Assembly: GCF_000359745.1 (NCBI RefSeq)
Contig: NZ_AQHN01000056.1
Location: forward strand, 452,501-495,851
Length of the DNA: 43,351 bases
Origin: Rhizobium freirei PRF 81
GTDB taxonomy: Bacteria > Pseudomonadota > Alphaproteobacteria > Rhizobiales > Rhizobiaceae
Direction of reading: 5' to 3'
The notes under the pieces are model-generated. The model made no database searches. It was given only the letters and a program-made list of their open reading frames with translations, and was not told where the DNA came from. Both the position numbers and the translations under genes were made by a program. Shown one piece after another: positions 1-11,965 of the stretch; the stretch's first letter is position 1; each line of letters begins with the position of its first letter.

Positions 1-1911
1 CTCGGCAACGAGCCGCCAATCCTGGCCGACGGCAGGCGAGCTCCGGATCGGCGCGAGGTTTCCCTGCGATGGCTTTCCGGCACCTTCCTCACCGGCCTCA
101 CCTCCAGCATATTGATGGGTGTCGCCCTGTTTGCAGCGCTCGACGGGCGCCAGCAGCTAGCCATCCCCGCCGAGGCCTATGCGATATGGGACAATCATGA
201 CGCCACGGACAAACAGGTCACCCGCGGCGGCCGCCTGATCTCGACCGCGATCGCCTCCAAGCCTTCCGACCGCAACATTCTGGAAGTGTCGACCGTGGTG
301 CGTGACGGCGACAAGGAAGTGGTGCGTCGCCAGCCCTTCGCGCATGTGAAGATCGCGCTCGCCACCAACCGCGCCGCCAGCGAAAGCTATCCGCCCTTCG
401 ACCCGCTGGCGATCTTTTCCACCGACGAAAACATACCGCAGCCCGCCAACCGCACCGGGGCAATCTATGGATCGGACGTCGAATCCGAGGTCAGCCTCAA
501 GACCATATCCTTTCCGACCAAGGACATCCCCTTCCAGCTCGCCGGCTCCATGTCGCTTGAGGAAGTCGAGGAGAATGTCCGCTCCAACGGTTCGGTCCTG
601 GCTGAGAGCAACACCCAGCTCTCGGCACTGTATTATGTGGACCCGCGCCGCTTCGCCAATGACGACGCCGATGTCGACCTGACGGCTGTCCTGGCGGCCC
701 GCATCGTCGAGGAAAACATGTCGGTCTCCGCCTCGCAGGCTGTGACCCCGCAGACCGAGGAGTTTGCCGACGACATCATCCCCGTTCGGCAAAACATGAC
801 GATTGCGGCGGCGTTGACCAATACGGGCTACCCGAAGGCCGATGCAGACGGCATTGCCGCAAAGATCCTTCCCGTCTTTGGCTCGTCCGATGTGTCGATC
901 GGCGATGTGCTTCGCATCGGCATCCTTCAAAAAGGCGAGCAGGCAAGGATCATTCGCGCCAGCATCTATCGCGGCACCAAGCATCTGCTGACCATCGCGC
1001 AGAACGACCGTGGCGATTTCGTCGCGGGCAGCGCACCGCCGATGCTCGACGCGATCGCCACGGCCTTCGACAATGATGCTCCGGCTCTTGCCGCGGGCCG
1101 CGACCTGCCGAACGTCTATGACGGCATCTATCGCGCTGCCCTCTATTACGGCATGAGCAAGGAGATGGTGGCACAGATCGTCAAATTGCTTGCCAGCAAT
1201 GTCGATTTCCAGGCCCAGTTGAAACCGACGGATTCGCTGGAAGCCTTTTTCTCGGTCACCGACGACAAGGGAATGGCGACGGCTGATTCCGAGCTGCTCT
1301 ACGTCAATGCCAAATTTGGCGACACGGTTACGCGTTTCTATCGCTTCGAAGATCCAGCGGATCACTCGATCGACTTTTTCGACGAGGGCGGCAAGAGCAT
1401 CCGGCAGTTCCTGCTACGCAACCCCGTTCCCACGGGCATCTTCAAGTCGGGCTTCGGCATGAGGCGCCATCCGATCCTCGGCTTTGCCCGCATGCATACC
1501 GGCGTCGACTGGGCTGCGCCGCGCGGCACGCCGATCATCGCCGCCGGCAACGGCATTGTCGAAAAGGCCGGCTGGGATTCCAGCGGTTTCGGCAACCAGA
1601 CACTGGTCCGCCATGCGAATGGCTACGTCTCGTCCTATAATCACCAAAGCGCCATCGCCAAGGGCGTCGTGCCAGGTGCAAAGGTGGTTCAGGGTCAGGT
1701 CATCGGCTTCATCGGCTCGACGGGCCTGGCAACCGGCCCGCATCTGCACTACGAGCTGATCGTCAACGGCACCAAGGTCGATCCGCTGCGCATCCGCCTT
1801 CCCGGCGGCAAGTCGCTCGAAGGCGAGGCCCTCGCCAAATTCCAGGAAGAGCGCAAGCGCATCGATACGCTGCTCAGCGACGACAAAACGAAACAGGTCG
1901 CCAGCAAGTAG
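1..1911 (+). CDS. M23 family metallopeptidase, 5' end cut by window edge
   Basis: The reading frame is open from base 1, so the start lies before the window; the TTG/ATG near 112 is internal. The visible part is 636 residues. A single hydrophobic segment at about residues 26-50 (window numbering) suggests an inner-membrane anchor with a periplasmic body. The C-terminal 150 residues form a LytM/M23 domain: GFGMRRHP at about 484-491, the zinc ligands in HTGVD (H498, D502) and the HLH pair at 581-583 (GPHLHYE). Such enzymes cut peptidoglycan cross-bridges, or activate amidases when metal ligands are lost; here all ligands are present, so an active endopeptidase is likely. The long middle part carries no domain I can name with certainty. 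The gene is convergent with clpB, with a palindromic repeat between them. Confidence 0.9.
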   Translation, partial: LGNEPPILADGRRAPDRREVSLRWLSGTFLTGLTSSILMGVALFAALDGRQQLAIPAEAYAIWDNHDATDKQVTRGGRLISTAIASKPSDRNILEVSTVVRDGDKEVVRRQPFAHVKIALATNRAASESYPPFDPLAIFSTDENIPQPANRTGAIYGSDVESEVSLKTISFPTKDIPFQLAGSMSLEEVEENVRSNGSVLAESNTQLSALYYVDPRRFANDDADVDLTAVLAARIVEENMSVSASQAVTPQTEEFADDIIPVRQNMTIAAALTNTGYPKADADGIAAKILPVFGSSDVSIGDVLRIGILQKGEQARIIRASIYRGTKHLLTIAQNDRGDFVAGSAPPMLDAIATAFDNDAPALAAGRDLPNVYDGIYRAALYYGMSKEMVAQIVKLLASNVDFQAQLKPTDSLEAFFSVTDDKGMATADSELLYVNAKFGDTVTRFYRFEDPADHSIDFFDEGGKSIRQFLLRNPVPTGIFKSGFGMRRHPILGFARMHTGVDWAAPRGTPIIAAGNGIVEKAGWDSSGFGNQTLVRHANGYVSSYNHQSAIAKGVVPGAKVVQGQVIGFIGSTGLATGPHLHYELIVNGTKVDPLRIRLPGGKSLEGEALAKFQEERKRIDTLLSDDKTKQVASK

Positions 1912-2013
1912 TAGTCGCGCGCAGCGCGGCAAGACGGTTTCCGGCAATGCGTGAAAGACGAAATGGCGGCACGAAGGCCGCCATCCGCACGTATTCCAAA
2001 CATTGCCTGTCTT

Positions 2014-2112
2014 AGAGCGGTTCAGCTTTTCACGGAAACTCTGAACCGCTCTATCTCTTTGTTTTCTGGCAATTCCGGACGGAAAACCGCTACCCACTTT
2101 TCCTGGAATTGC
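2014..2112. repeat. Rhizobial palindromic intergenic repeat, copy A
   Basis: Two hairpins in tandem. The first has a perfect 12-bp stem, AGAGCGGTTCAG at 2014-2025 and its complement at 2041-2052. The second is bounded by GCAATTCC (2069-2076) and GGAATTGC (2105-2112). The minus strand of this element matches, with some differences, the plus-strand sequences at 42081-42180 and 42465-42564, so it is a dispersed family. It sits between the convergent M23 and clpB genes and touches the clpB stop codon. It may double as a transcription terminator for either gene; that is inference. Confidence 0.85.
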
Positions 2113-2113
2113 G

Positions 2114-4714
<2,601 letters not shown>

Positions 4715-4834
4715 ATGAGACCTCCATGGACCGGCCTGCCCTGAACGGCGCAGGTCGATGATTGAGACTGAGCCCCCTTAATAGGCAGGCCCGGCCTTGC
4801 CGCCATTGAGATTTGCGGCAAAGCAGCTGAGCAG

Positions 4835-4866
4835 AATATGGGAGGATCGCTTGGAAGTTTAAAGGG
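4835..4866 (-). promoter_or_regulatory. Candidate sigma-32 (RpoH) promoter of clpB
   Basis: Read on the minus strand, CCCTTTAAA (4866-4858) is followed after 15 bases by CCCATATT (4842-4835). This is close to the heat-shock consensus CTTGAAA with a CCCATnT box, with a mismatch in the -35 part. It would give a leader of roughly 115 nt before the clpB ATG. ClpB is a classic RpoH target, which supports the reading, but no start site can be seen from sequence alone. Confidence 0.45.
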
Positions 4867-5003
4867 TGCAAAAAGCGAAAAAACCAACGGATTTTGCCAG
4901 CGGAGCAACATCAGTATTGGGCCGGAAATGTCAAAGCCGGCAGCCACGGCGGGACGAATAGGATACCCACCCGGCCACCCCGCGAAAAAGGCGATGAAAC
5001 AAA

Positions 5004-5040
5004 ACGGGAGTGGCAGCACTATCTGCGCTGCCACTCCCGT
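5004..5040 (-). terminator. Rho-independent terminator after the DUF4167 gene
   Basis: A perfect 14-bp inverted repeat (5004-5017 with 5027-5040) encloses a 9-base loop. On the minus strand the stem is followed by TTTTGTTT. It lies 38 bases past the stop of the DUF4167 gene and separates it from the clpB promoter region. Confidence 0.85.
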
Positions 5041-5077
5041 TTCCATATTCGGGCTCTTCCCTCGGGAAAGGAGCGGA

Positions 5078-5770
5078 TTATTCCGAGGCGGCGTCTGCCA
5101 AAGCCGGAGCCTCTCCCGATGCAGCCTCGCCCTGGCCTTCCGTGTCACCACCGGCGACGCGGCGCGGCTGACGGCGCGGGCGGTTGCCGGCGTTACGGCG
5201 GCGCGGCTGGCGCTCGGTCGCTGCAGCGGGCGTCTCTTCCTCGATCGCCACTTCCGCAGGAATACCCTCGATCACCGGCTGCGGACCTGTGCCATCGATC
5301 ACTTCCGGCTCGCGAGCCGGAGCCGCAGCAACGGCTGGAGCAGGCTGCTGCTGACGGACCGGAGGCGGTGCCATCTGCGGCTGATCGTCCATCTCGTTCG
5401 CATCGATGTCATCGATGTCCCGGTCGGCCGCATCACGCTCGTTGTAATTGTGGTGCTCGTCGCGCTGATAGCGCTCCTGCATCTGCGCCTGGGCGCTGGC
5501 GATGATCCGATTGTAGTGCTCGGCATGCTGCAGGTAGTTTTCAGCCATGACGCGGTCGCCGGAGCTCTGGGCATCGCGAGCCAGAGCCGCATACTTCTCG
5601 GCGATGTGCTGGGCGGTTCCGCGAATCTTCACATCGGGACCGGAGCTGTCGTAGGTCCTAGTCAGCGGGTTTGAACCCTTGCGGTTGAAATTGTTGTTGT
5701 TATTTCCGCCGCCGCCGCCGTTGTTGTTACCACGCCCCCGACCGCGCTTGTTCTGCTGTCCTGGCCTCAT
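5078..5770 (-). CDS. DUF4167 domain protein with Asn/Gly/Arg-rich N-terminus
   Basis: The start is placed at the ATG at 5770, which has AAGGA 5-9 bases upstream; the frame is open further upstream, but that extension looks unlike the family. The 230-residue product begins with RG repeats and runs of N and G (about residues 8-35), typical of disordered RNA-binding tails. A compact conserved block follows (about 38-110, with VKIRGTAQHIAEKYAALARD and a helical ENYLQHAEHYNRI segment), which I recognise as DUF4167. The rest is acidic, then P/Q/A-rich, ending with a basic RRRNAGNRPRRQPRR stretch. No enzyme motif is visible. Nucleic-acid binding is a reasonable guess, not shown. The gene is monocistronic with its own terminator. 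Confidence 0.88.
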   Translation of the reverse strand: MRPGQQNKRGRGRGNNNGGGGGNNNNNFNRKGSNPLTRTYDSSGPDVKIRGTAQHIAEKYAALARDAQSSGDRVMAENYLQHAEHYNRIIASAQAQMQERYQRDEHHNYNERDAADRDIDDIDANEMDDQPQMAPPPVRQQQPAPAVAAAPAREPEVIDGTGPQPVIEGIPAEVAIEEETPAAATERQPRRRNAGNRPRRQPRRVAGGDTEGQGEAASGEAPALADAASE

Positions 5771-6119
5771 AGATCCTTCACCTGAATTCTCTTCGTTGGG
5801 ATAAAATTCATACACGACACCTGCCGCCGCGGTTCGGACATTCCCGAGCCAGGGCCTGCGTGCCGCAAGCAAACTGCGCTTTAAGCGCTGGTCTGCCGCT
5901 CGACTACGTCAGATTAACTGATCACGCATTGGGTTATCTTCAACCTTTGACACTCTTACCAAAGAGCGGATCCCCGAGGCTGTCCAAGAGAGGCGAATCG
6001 TCTCGCCTATTCCCAGCCGCCCAACGCGTGAGCGCAACCTATATTGCTTCATCAGGAAATCCAAGCTTTTTCTTCGCGATAACAACAGGGGTCCCACAAA
6101 TCTGCGCCAAGATCTCGCG
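5771..6119. other. Intergenic region without a recognisable gene
   Basis: This 349-base gap separates prmC from the DUF4167 gene, both on the minus strand. The part from about 5900 to 6119 looks less GC-rich than its neighbours. The short open frames here have no recognisable domain or good ribosome binding site. It presumably holds the DUF4167 promoter, but I could not pick a convincing -35/-10 pair. Confidence 0.5.
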
Positions 6120-6995
6120 TTACTGATGAAACTTAAACACAAGCACCCGGTCGTTCTGGCCGTAGTCACGAACCGCCTCGACAAGGAAAAATCCCGCTCC
6201 TTCAAAAAGCGAAGTCACCGTTTCACGCTGATCGTAACCGATCTCAACTCCTAACATCCCATGTGGGTGTAGAAACCGCGCCGCATCCTTTGCGATCGCC
6301 CTGTATGCATCCAGCCCATCAACGCCCCCATCGAGGGCCGCGGGAGGATCGAAATCCTTTACTTCTGGAGCGAGAGTGGAAATGACACTGGACGCAATAT
6401 AGGGCGGATTTGAGACAATCACATGAAATCGTTCGTGGATGGCTTCAAACCAGCTACCCTCCGCGGTCCTGAACCGCGCCGCCAGGCCATTTCGCTCAGC
6501 GTTCCCGCGAGCCGTCTCCAGCGCTTCGCCGGAAATATCGGAACCGACACCCGTCGCTTGCGGGCTTTCATGCAGCAGAGCCAAACAGATGGCTCCGGTT
6601 CCTGTTCCGATGTCCAGTATGTGGACATTGCCGATCTGGGATTCAAGGCGTCTGACATACGGAAGCATCGTATCGACGAGAATTTCCGTATCGGGTCGCG
6701 GCTCGAGCGTCGCCGGCGACAACCGCAGAGGGAGACCATAAAACTCACGTTCGCCGAGAATGCGATAGACTGGCTCATGATTGAGACGGCGGTCGATCGC
6801 CGCCCTTGCCGTCTCTGCGTCCCCAGCCGATACCGCATCCGAACCGCGCGTCACCAGCTCTGTGGACGAGAGATGGAGAAGACCGCCGACGAGGATGCGG
6901 GCCTCGGTTGCCGGATCGTCGAGATCGGCCTCGGCAAAGCGGACGCGCACCTCCTGCAGAAGTCCGGATACGGTCGGTCCCTGCCCGCCGCTCAT
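6120..6995 (-). CDS. prmC: Release factor glutamine methyltransferase PrmC (HemK)
   Basis: PrmC N5-methylates the glutamine of the GGQ motif in release factors RF1 and RF2. The 291-residue product has the N-terminal helical release-factor-binding domain, a class I SAM-binding motif ([16 protein letters not shown]) and the diagnostic NPPY catalytic motif ([12 protein letters not shown]). The ATG at 6995 overlaps the prfA stop codon by four bases (ATGA), so translation is probably coupled to that of its substrate RF1. The pairing prfA-prmC is widely conserved. Confidence 0.97.
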   Translation of the reverse strand: MSGGQGPTVSGLLQEVRVRFAEADLDDPATEARILVGGLLHLSSTELVTRGSDAVSAGDAETARAAIDRRLNHEPVYRILGEREFYGLPLRLSPATLEPRPDTEILVDTMLPYVRRLESQIGNVHILDIGTGTGAICLALLHESPQATGVGSDISGEALETARGNAERNGLAARFRTAEGSWFEAIHERFHVIVSNPPYIASSVISTLAPEVKDFDPPAALDGGVDGLDAYRAIAKDAARFLHPHGMLGVEIGYDQRETVTSLFEGAGFFLVEAVRDYGQNDRVLVFKFHQ

Positions 6996-8071
6996 GCCTG
7001 TTCGCCGAGCTGGGCGAGCTGGCTCGCCTGGTAATCCGCCAGAAGCGCATCGACCACCTCGTCGATCTCGCCTTCCATCATCCGGTCGAGCTTGTAGAGC
7101 GTCAGGTTGATACGGTGATCGGTAACGCGGCCCTGCGGGAAATTATAGGTGCGGATGCGCTCAGAGCGGTCGCCCGAGCCGACCTGGCTCTTGCGGTCGG
7201 CGGAACGCTCGCTGTCGGCGCGCTGACGCTCCATGTCGAACAGGCGCGAACGCAGGACCTGCATGGCCTTGGCACGGTTCTGGTGCTGCGACTTTTCCGA
7301 GCTCGTCACCACGATGCCGGAGGGGATGTGGGTGATACGTACGGCCGAGTCCGTGGTGTTGACATGCTGGCCACCGGCCCCCGAAGACCGCATCGTGTCG
7401 ATACGGATATCCTCGGGCCGGATCTCGATGTCGATTTCCTCCGCTTCCGGCAGCACGGCGACCGTTGCCGCCGAAGTATGGATGCGTCCGCCCGCTTCGG
7501 TTTCCGGCACGCGCTGCACGCGATGGACGCCGGATTCGAACTTCAGCCGGGAAAATACGCCCTTGCCGCTGATGGTGGCGATGATTTCCTTATAGCCGCC
7601 CGCTTCGCCTTCGCTCGAGGAAAGGACTTCCACCTTCCAGCCGTTGCTGGCTGCAAAGCGTTCGTACATGCGAAAGAGATCGCCGGCGAACAATGCGGCC
7701 TCCGAACCGCCCGTACCGGCGCGGATTTCCAGGATCGCGCTCTTCTCGTCGGCCGCATCCTTCGGCAGCAGCAGGATCTGCATTTCCTGCTCGAGCGCTT
7801 CGATGCGCTCCTTGACCTCGGGCAACTCCATCTCGGCGAGATCGCGCATCTCCCGATCGACGGACTTGTCGGCGAGCATGGCGTCAAGATCGGCAGCCTC
7901 GGCGATGGCGCGCTCATAGTCGCGGATCTTGGTGACGACCGGCTGCAATTCGGAATATTCGGAAGCAAGCTTCACATAGACGTCCGCGGCCGGGCCGGCG
8001 GACATGCGCGCCTCGATTTCGCCGAAGCGGCGCTCCAATTCGCGCATTTTTTCAACGGGAAGCTTCGCCAC
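6992..8071 (-). CDS. prfA: Peptide chain release factor 1 (RF1)
   Basis: RF1 reads UAA and UAG stop codons and triggers peptide release. I place the start at the GTG at 8071, giving a MAKLPVEKM start and 359 residues. GGAG lies 6-9 bases upstream, and this start puts the GGQ motif at 233-235, as in E. coli. A TTG four codons earlier is less likely. The codon-recognition loop reads PET (PxT type, in [19 protein letters not shown]), which identifies RF1 rather than RF2. It overlaps prmC by four bases. Confidence 0.97.
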   Translation of the reverse strand: MAKLPVEKMRELERRFGEIEARMSAGPAADVYVKLASEYSELQPVVTKIRDYERAIAEAADLDAMLADKSVDREMRDLAEMELPEVKERIEALEQEMQILLLPKDAADEKSAILEIRAGTGGSEAALFAGDLFRMYERFAASNGWKVEVLSSSEGEAGGYKEIIATISGKGVFSRLKFESGVHRVQRVPETEAGGRIHTSAATVAVLPEAEEIDIEIRPEDIRIDTMRSSGAGGQHVNTTDSAVRITHIPSGIVVTSSEKSQHQNRAKAMQVLRSRLFDMERQRADSERSADRKSQVGSGDRSERIRTYNFPQGRVTDHRINLTLYKLDRMMEGEIDEVVDALLADYQASQLAQLGEQA

Positions 8072-8160
8072 CCTGGACTCCAATTCTTCTTATTATGTCT
8101 GTTGTGATGTGACGCACATGATCTTGCCTGGAACCACTTCGAGCCATTCAGGATCGCGCG

Positions 8161-10428
8161 CTAAAGCGGAATATTGTGGCTCTCGGCAAAGTGCATAAGG
8201 ATATCACGCATCGACGTCGTCGGATGCTTGTCGTCCAAAGCCTCTTCCACAACCGTAGACAAGGCCTGGAGATCGAGCCCGAGCAGCATCGCCTTGACCG
8301 GGCCGATCGAAGCCGGCGACATCGACACCGAACGTAGGCCGATGCCCAGCAGGGCCATTGCCGAGATCGTCTTGCCGGCCAGCTCGCCGCAGAGCGTCAC
8401 TGGTGTCTTGTTACGTTGCCCGGCCCGCACAATATCGCGCAGGATGCGCAGGAACGGACGTCCGAGCGAGTCGAAGCGATCCGATACGCGGGCATTGCCG
8501 CGGTCCACCGCCATCGAGAACTGGAAGAGGTCGTTGGAACCAATCGAGACGAAATCGACTTCCGCCATCAACTCGTCCAGCTGCCATAGCAGCGCCGGCA
8601 CCTCCAGCATGGCGCCGAACTGCAGCTTGCGCGGCAGCCCGTGCCCAAAGCGTGACAGATGCTGCACTTCCTTCTGCAGGAGCTCGCGTACGGCCCTGAT
8701 CTCGGAGACTTCCGTGACCATCGGCACCATCATCTTCAGCTCGGTGTCGGCCGCGGCCTTGAGCATAGCCCGAAGCTGCGTGCGCAACAGGCCCGGCCGG
8801 TCGAGCGACAGACGAATGGCGCGCCAGCCGAGAGCCGGGTTTTCTTCCTCATGCGCGCGGAAATAGGGCACGACCTTGTCGCCGCCGATATCCAGCGTCC
8901 GGAAGGTGACGACGCGCCCGCCCGCCTGTTTCATCACATTGCGATAGAATGCTTCCTGCTCTTCCGCCTTCGGCATGGTCGAGGCGATCATGAACTGCAG
9001 CTCGGTGCGGAAGAGGCCGATGCCCTCCGCGCCAGATTCGGCAAGCTGCGGCAGGTCGACGAGCAGGCCGGCATTCATCAGCAGCGAAACGCGCTGCCCG
9101 TCCTTGGTCACCGGTTCAACCGAACGCAAAGCCCGGAACTGCTCCTGACGGCGAGCGCGGAAACGCACCTTCTCTTCGTAGGAGCGCTGGTGATCGGCCA
9201 TCGGCCGGAGATGCACGTGGCCGCCATCGCCATCGATAATGACGGAATCGCCGTTTTCAGCCAGCGCTACGACGCCGGCCGCCTGCCCGACGACGGGAAT
9301 GCCCATGGCACGAGCGACGATGACGACATGGCTCGTCACGGCTCCTTCTTCCAGCACCAGACCGCGGATATTGGCACGCGGATAATCGAGCAGTTCCGCC
9401 GCACCCATGGCGCGCGCAAAGATAACGGCGTCGTTCGGGAAACCTTCGGCACTGGTGCGGCCCGAGTGGCCGATGAGCTGCCGGAGCAACCGGTTCGCCA
9501 GATCCTCGAAATCGTGCATGCGCTCGCGAAGATAGGGGTCGGTCAGGCGCATCATGCGCGCTTTCGTATCGCTCTGCACCTTTTCGACCGCGGCTTCGGC
9601 CGTCAGACCGTTGCGCACGGCCTCCTCGAGCTTGCGCACCCAACCCTGGTCGTGCGCGAACATGCGGTAGGTCTCGAGCACCTCGCGATGCTCGCCCTCC
9701 ATGGAGACGTCGCGGCGCGACAGCATGTCGTCGATCGAGATGCGCAGCGAGCCGAGCGCTTCCGCCAGCCGCCCGATTTCCTTGTCGGCATCCTCGTTCA
9801 AAAGGTTGGTGACGACGATGCGCGGCTCGTGCAGCACGACATAACCGAGGCCAATGCCTTCATTATAGGTGTCGCCATCGATGGTGACGGAGCGCGTAAG
9901 ATCGAGCTCAAGGCCTGGCTTGGTGATCTTCTTCAGCTCACCGGTGGCGATCATCTCGGCGAGCACCATGGCCGTCGTTTCGAGCGCCTCCAGCTCTTCC
10001 TCGCGGTAGTTCCGGCTCGCCTTGTTCTGAACGACGAGAACGCCGAGCGAGCGGCCGGTGCGCAGGATCGGCACGCCGAGGAAGGAGTGATAGATCTCTT
10101 CGCCAGTTTCCGGCAGGTAGCGGAAGGCGGGATGCGATTGCGCGTCCGAAAGGTTTAGCGGCTGGGCGGAGGCGGCGATCGTACCGACAAGGCCCTGCCC
10201 CATCTTCAGTTGCGAGAGGTGGACGGCCTCCTTCTTCAGGCCCTCGGTCGCATAGAGTTCGAGGACACCGTCTGCGCGCAGCACATAGACCGAGCAGACC
10301 TCGGCGACCATGTTGCTGGCAATCTGGCGGACGATCCGGTCAAGGCGCTCCTGCGGCTCCAGCGGCTCCGCCATCAACTCGCGTAGCCGCTTGAGCAGAA
10401 CGCGTGGACCGCCGGATAGGTCTCTCAT
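8161..10428 (-). CDS. ptsP: Phosphoenolpyruvate-protein phosphotransferase, nitrogen PTS enzyme I (EI-Ntr)
   Basis: EI-Ntr takes phosphate from PEP and passes it to NPr and then to EIIA-Ntr, a regulatory chain that senses nitrogen and affects potassium and carbon control. The ATG at 10428 gives 755 residues. Domains in order: N-terminal GAF (about 20-165), EI N-terminal domain, the phosphohistidine swivelling domain with GAVTSHVVIVAR (phosphorylated His at about 367), and the C-terminal PEP-binding TIM barrel (GxGLFRTELQF, SIGSNDLFQF). The GAF domain separates it from the sugar-PTS PtsI. It follows lysC by 91 bases, a neighbourhood common in Rhizobiales. The frame continues upstream of the ATG, but that part overlaps lysC and lacks family features. 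Confidence 0.96.
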   Translation of the reverse strand: MRDLSGGPRVLLKRLRELMAEPLEPQERLDRIVRQIASNMVAEVCSVYVLRADGVLELYATEGLKKEAVHLSQLKMGQGLVGTIAASAQPLNLSDAQSHPAFRYLPETGEEIYHSFLGVPILRTGRSLGVLVVQNKASRNYREEELEALETTAMVLAEMIATGELKKITKPGLELDLTRSVTIDGDTYNEGIGLGYVVLHEPRIVVTNLLNEDADKEIGRLAEALGSLRISIDDMLSRRDVSMEGEHREVLETYRMFAHDQGWVRKLEEAVRNGLTAEAAVEKVQSDTKARMMRLTDPYLRERMHDFEDLANRLLRQLIGHSGRTSAEGFPNDAVIFARAMGAAELLDYPRANIRGLVLEEGAVTSHVVIVARAMGIPVVGQAAGVVALAENGDSVIIDGDGGHVHLRPMADHQRSYEEKVRFRARRQEQFRALRSVEPVTKDGQRVSLLMNAGLLVDLPQLAESGAEGIGLFRTELQFMIASTMPKAEEQEAFYRNVMKQAGGRVVTFRTLDIGGDKVVPYFRAHEEENPALGWRAIRLSLDRPGLLRTQLRAMLKAAADTELKMMVPMVTEVSEIRAVRELLQKEVQHLSRFGHGLPRKLQFGAMLEVPALLWQLDELMAEVDFVSIGSNDLFQFSMAVDRGNARVSDRFDSLGRPFLRILRDIVRAGQRNKTPVTLCGELAGKTISAMALLGIGLRSVSMSPASIGPVKAMLLGLDLQALSTVVEEALDDKHPTTSMRDILMHFAESHNIPL

Positions 10429-10519
10429 TGCGCCACTAGCTCCCGAATCAAGATGTCTTGCCCGCGTCAGGGTCGGCCGAAACTCGCCTCCGCAACGGTC
10501 CGCCGTCAGCAGTCCTGAA

Positions 10520-11794
10520 TCAACTCTTATCCAGACCGTAGCAGGAATGCAAAGTCCTGACTGCGAGTTCTGCATAAGGACCGTCAATCAGGATGGAAAT
10601 CTTGATTTCTGACGTCGTAATGGCCTTGATGTTGATGCCTTTTTCGGCAAGTGCCCGGAAAGCGGTCGCAGCCACGCCCGCATGCGAGCGCATGCCGATG
10701 CCGATGACAGACACCTTGACCAGACCTGATTCGCTCTGGACGACGTCGTAACCGATCTTTTCCTTGTTCTCGCCAAGGACACGCAGCGCCTTCTCGGCAT
10801 CGCCCGAGGGAACCGTGAAGGTCATATCGGTCTTGGAGCCGTCCTCGGAAATGTTCTGGACGATCATGTCGACGTTGATGTGGCTCTCGGCCAACGGCCC
10901 GAAGATGGCGGCGGAAACGCCCGGCCGGTCGTCAAGACGGCGCAACGAGATCTGAGCCTCATCCTTGGCATAGGCAATGCCGGTGACTACTTCCTGTTCC
11001 ACGATTTCTTCCTCGTCACAAATCAGCGTTCCGGGCGGATTGAGCAGATCGCCCATGCCCGGAGCATCGGGATCTTCGAAGGAGGAGCGCACGAAGGTGC
11101 GAACCTTAAAGACCATAGCCAGCTCGACCGAACGCACCTGCAGCACTTTCGCACCGAGAGACGCCATTTCGAGCATTTCCTCGAAGGCGATCTTCTTCAG
11201 GCGGCGCGCCTTCGGCTCGATGCGCGGATCGGTGGTGTATACCCCGTCGACATCGGTATAGATATCACAGCGGTCGGCCTTGACGGCGGCGGCGATCGCG
11301 ACCGCCGACGTATCGGAACCGCCGCGGCCGAGCGTCGAGACACGGTTGTCCGGACCAAGGCCCTGGAAGCCGGCGACGACAGCCACCTGGCCTTCCTTCA
11401 TGCGGCGAACCATCTCGCCGCCGTCGATGTCGAGAATGCGCGCAGCGCCGTGGGCGTTGTCCGTTCGGATCGGAATCTGCCAGCCCTGCCAGGAACGGGC
11501 ATTGATGCCCATGGCCTGCAGCGCGATCGCCAGCAGACCGGACGTCACCTGCTCGCCGGAAGCCACGACCGCGTCATATTCGCGCGCATCGTAGATCGAG
11601 TGATTGGCGCCGGCCACTTTCGGTATGTTCTGGACCCAGCCGACCAGTTCGTTGGTCTTGCCGGACATGGCAGAAACGACGACCGCGACCTCATGGCCTG
11701 CGTCGACTTCACGTTTCACATGGCGTGCGACGTTCTTGATACGGTCCAGATCCGCGACGGAGGTTCCGCCGAATTTCATCACGATACGTGCCAT
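10520..11794 (-). CDS. lysC: Aspartate kinase
   Basis: It catalyses the first step (aspartate to aspartyl phosphate) toward lysine, threonine, methionine and diaminopimelate. The 424-residue product starts MARIVMKFGGTSVA, with the kinase KFGGTSV motif at the N-terminus, GFQGLGPDNRVSTLGRGGSD in the catalytic region, and two C-terminal ACT domains (from about residue 265) that normally give lysine/threonine feedback. The ATG at 11794 has GAGG just upstream. It is not fused to homoserine dehydrogenase. It precedes ptsP on the same strand. Confidence 0.97.
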   Translation of the reverse strand: MARIVMKFGGTSVADLDRIKNVARHVKREVDAGHEVAVVVSAMSGKTNELVGWVQNIPKVAGANHSIYDAREYDAVVASGEQVTSGLLAIALQAMGINARSWQGWQIPIRTDNAHGAARILDIDGGEMVRRMKEGQVAVVAGFQGLGPDNRVSTLGRGGSDTSAVAIAAAVKADRCDIYTDVDGVYTTDPRIEPKARRLKKIAFEEMLEMASLGAKVLQVRSVELAMVFKVRTFVRSSFEDPDAPGMGDLLNPPGTLICDEEEIVEQEVVTGIAYAKDEAQISLRRLDDRPGVSAAIFGPLAESHINVDMIVQNISEDGSKTDMTFTVPSGDAEKALRVLGENKEKIGYDVVQSESGLVKVSVIGIGMRSHAGVAATAFRALAEKGINIKAITTSEIKISILIDGPYAELAVRTLHSCYGLDKS

Positions 11795-11965
11795 GTGCCT
11801 CTACCAGTACCCAGCGCCGGGCGGCCGAAATGCGATAAGCCCGGCATGCAAAATCACCCTTCCGGTTCGATAGCCGGAAAAGCTTGATCTCAATGGGGCC
11901 GTCTCTTAGCGAGTTTGAAAGGCGGGTGCAATAGCTTGGCTCATTCGGCACCGGAATACCTTCTA

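Noticed and set aside
157..1365. A 402-codon open frame antisense to the M23 gene
   Set aside because: It mirrors the coding gene, has no domain or ribosome binding site, and long antisense frames are common in GC-rich DNA.
5909..6205. Open frame overlapping the 3' end of prmC
   Set aside because: No domain, basic low-complexity composition, and half of it lies inside prmC.
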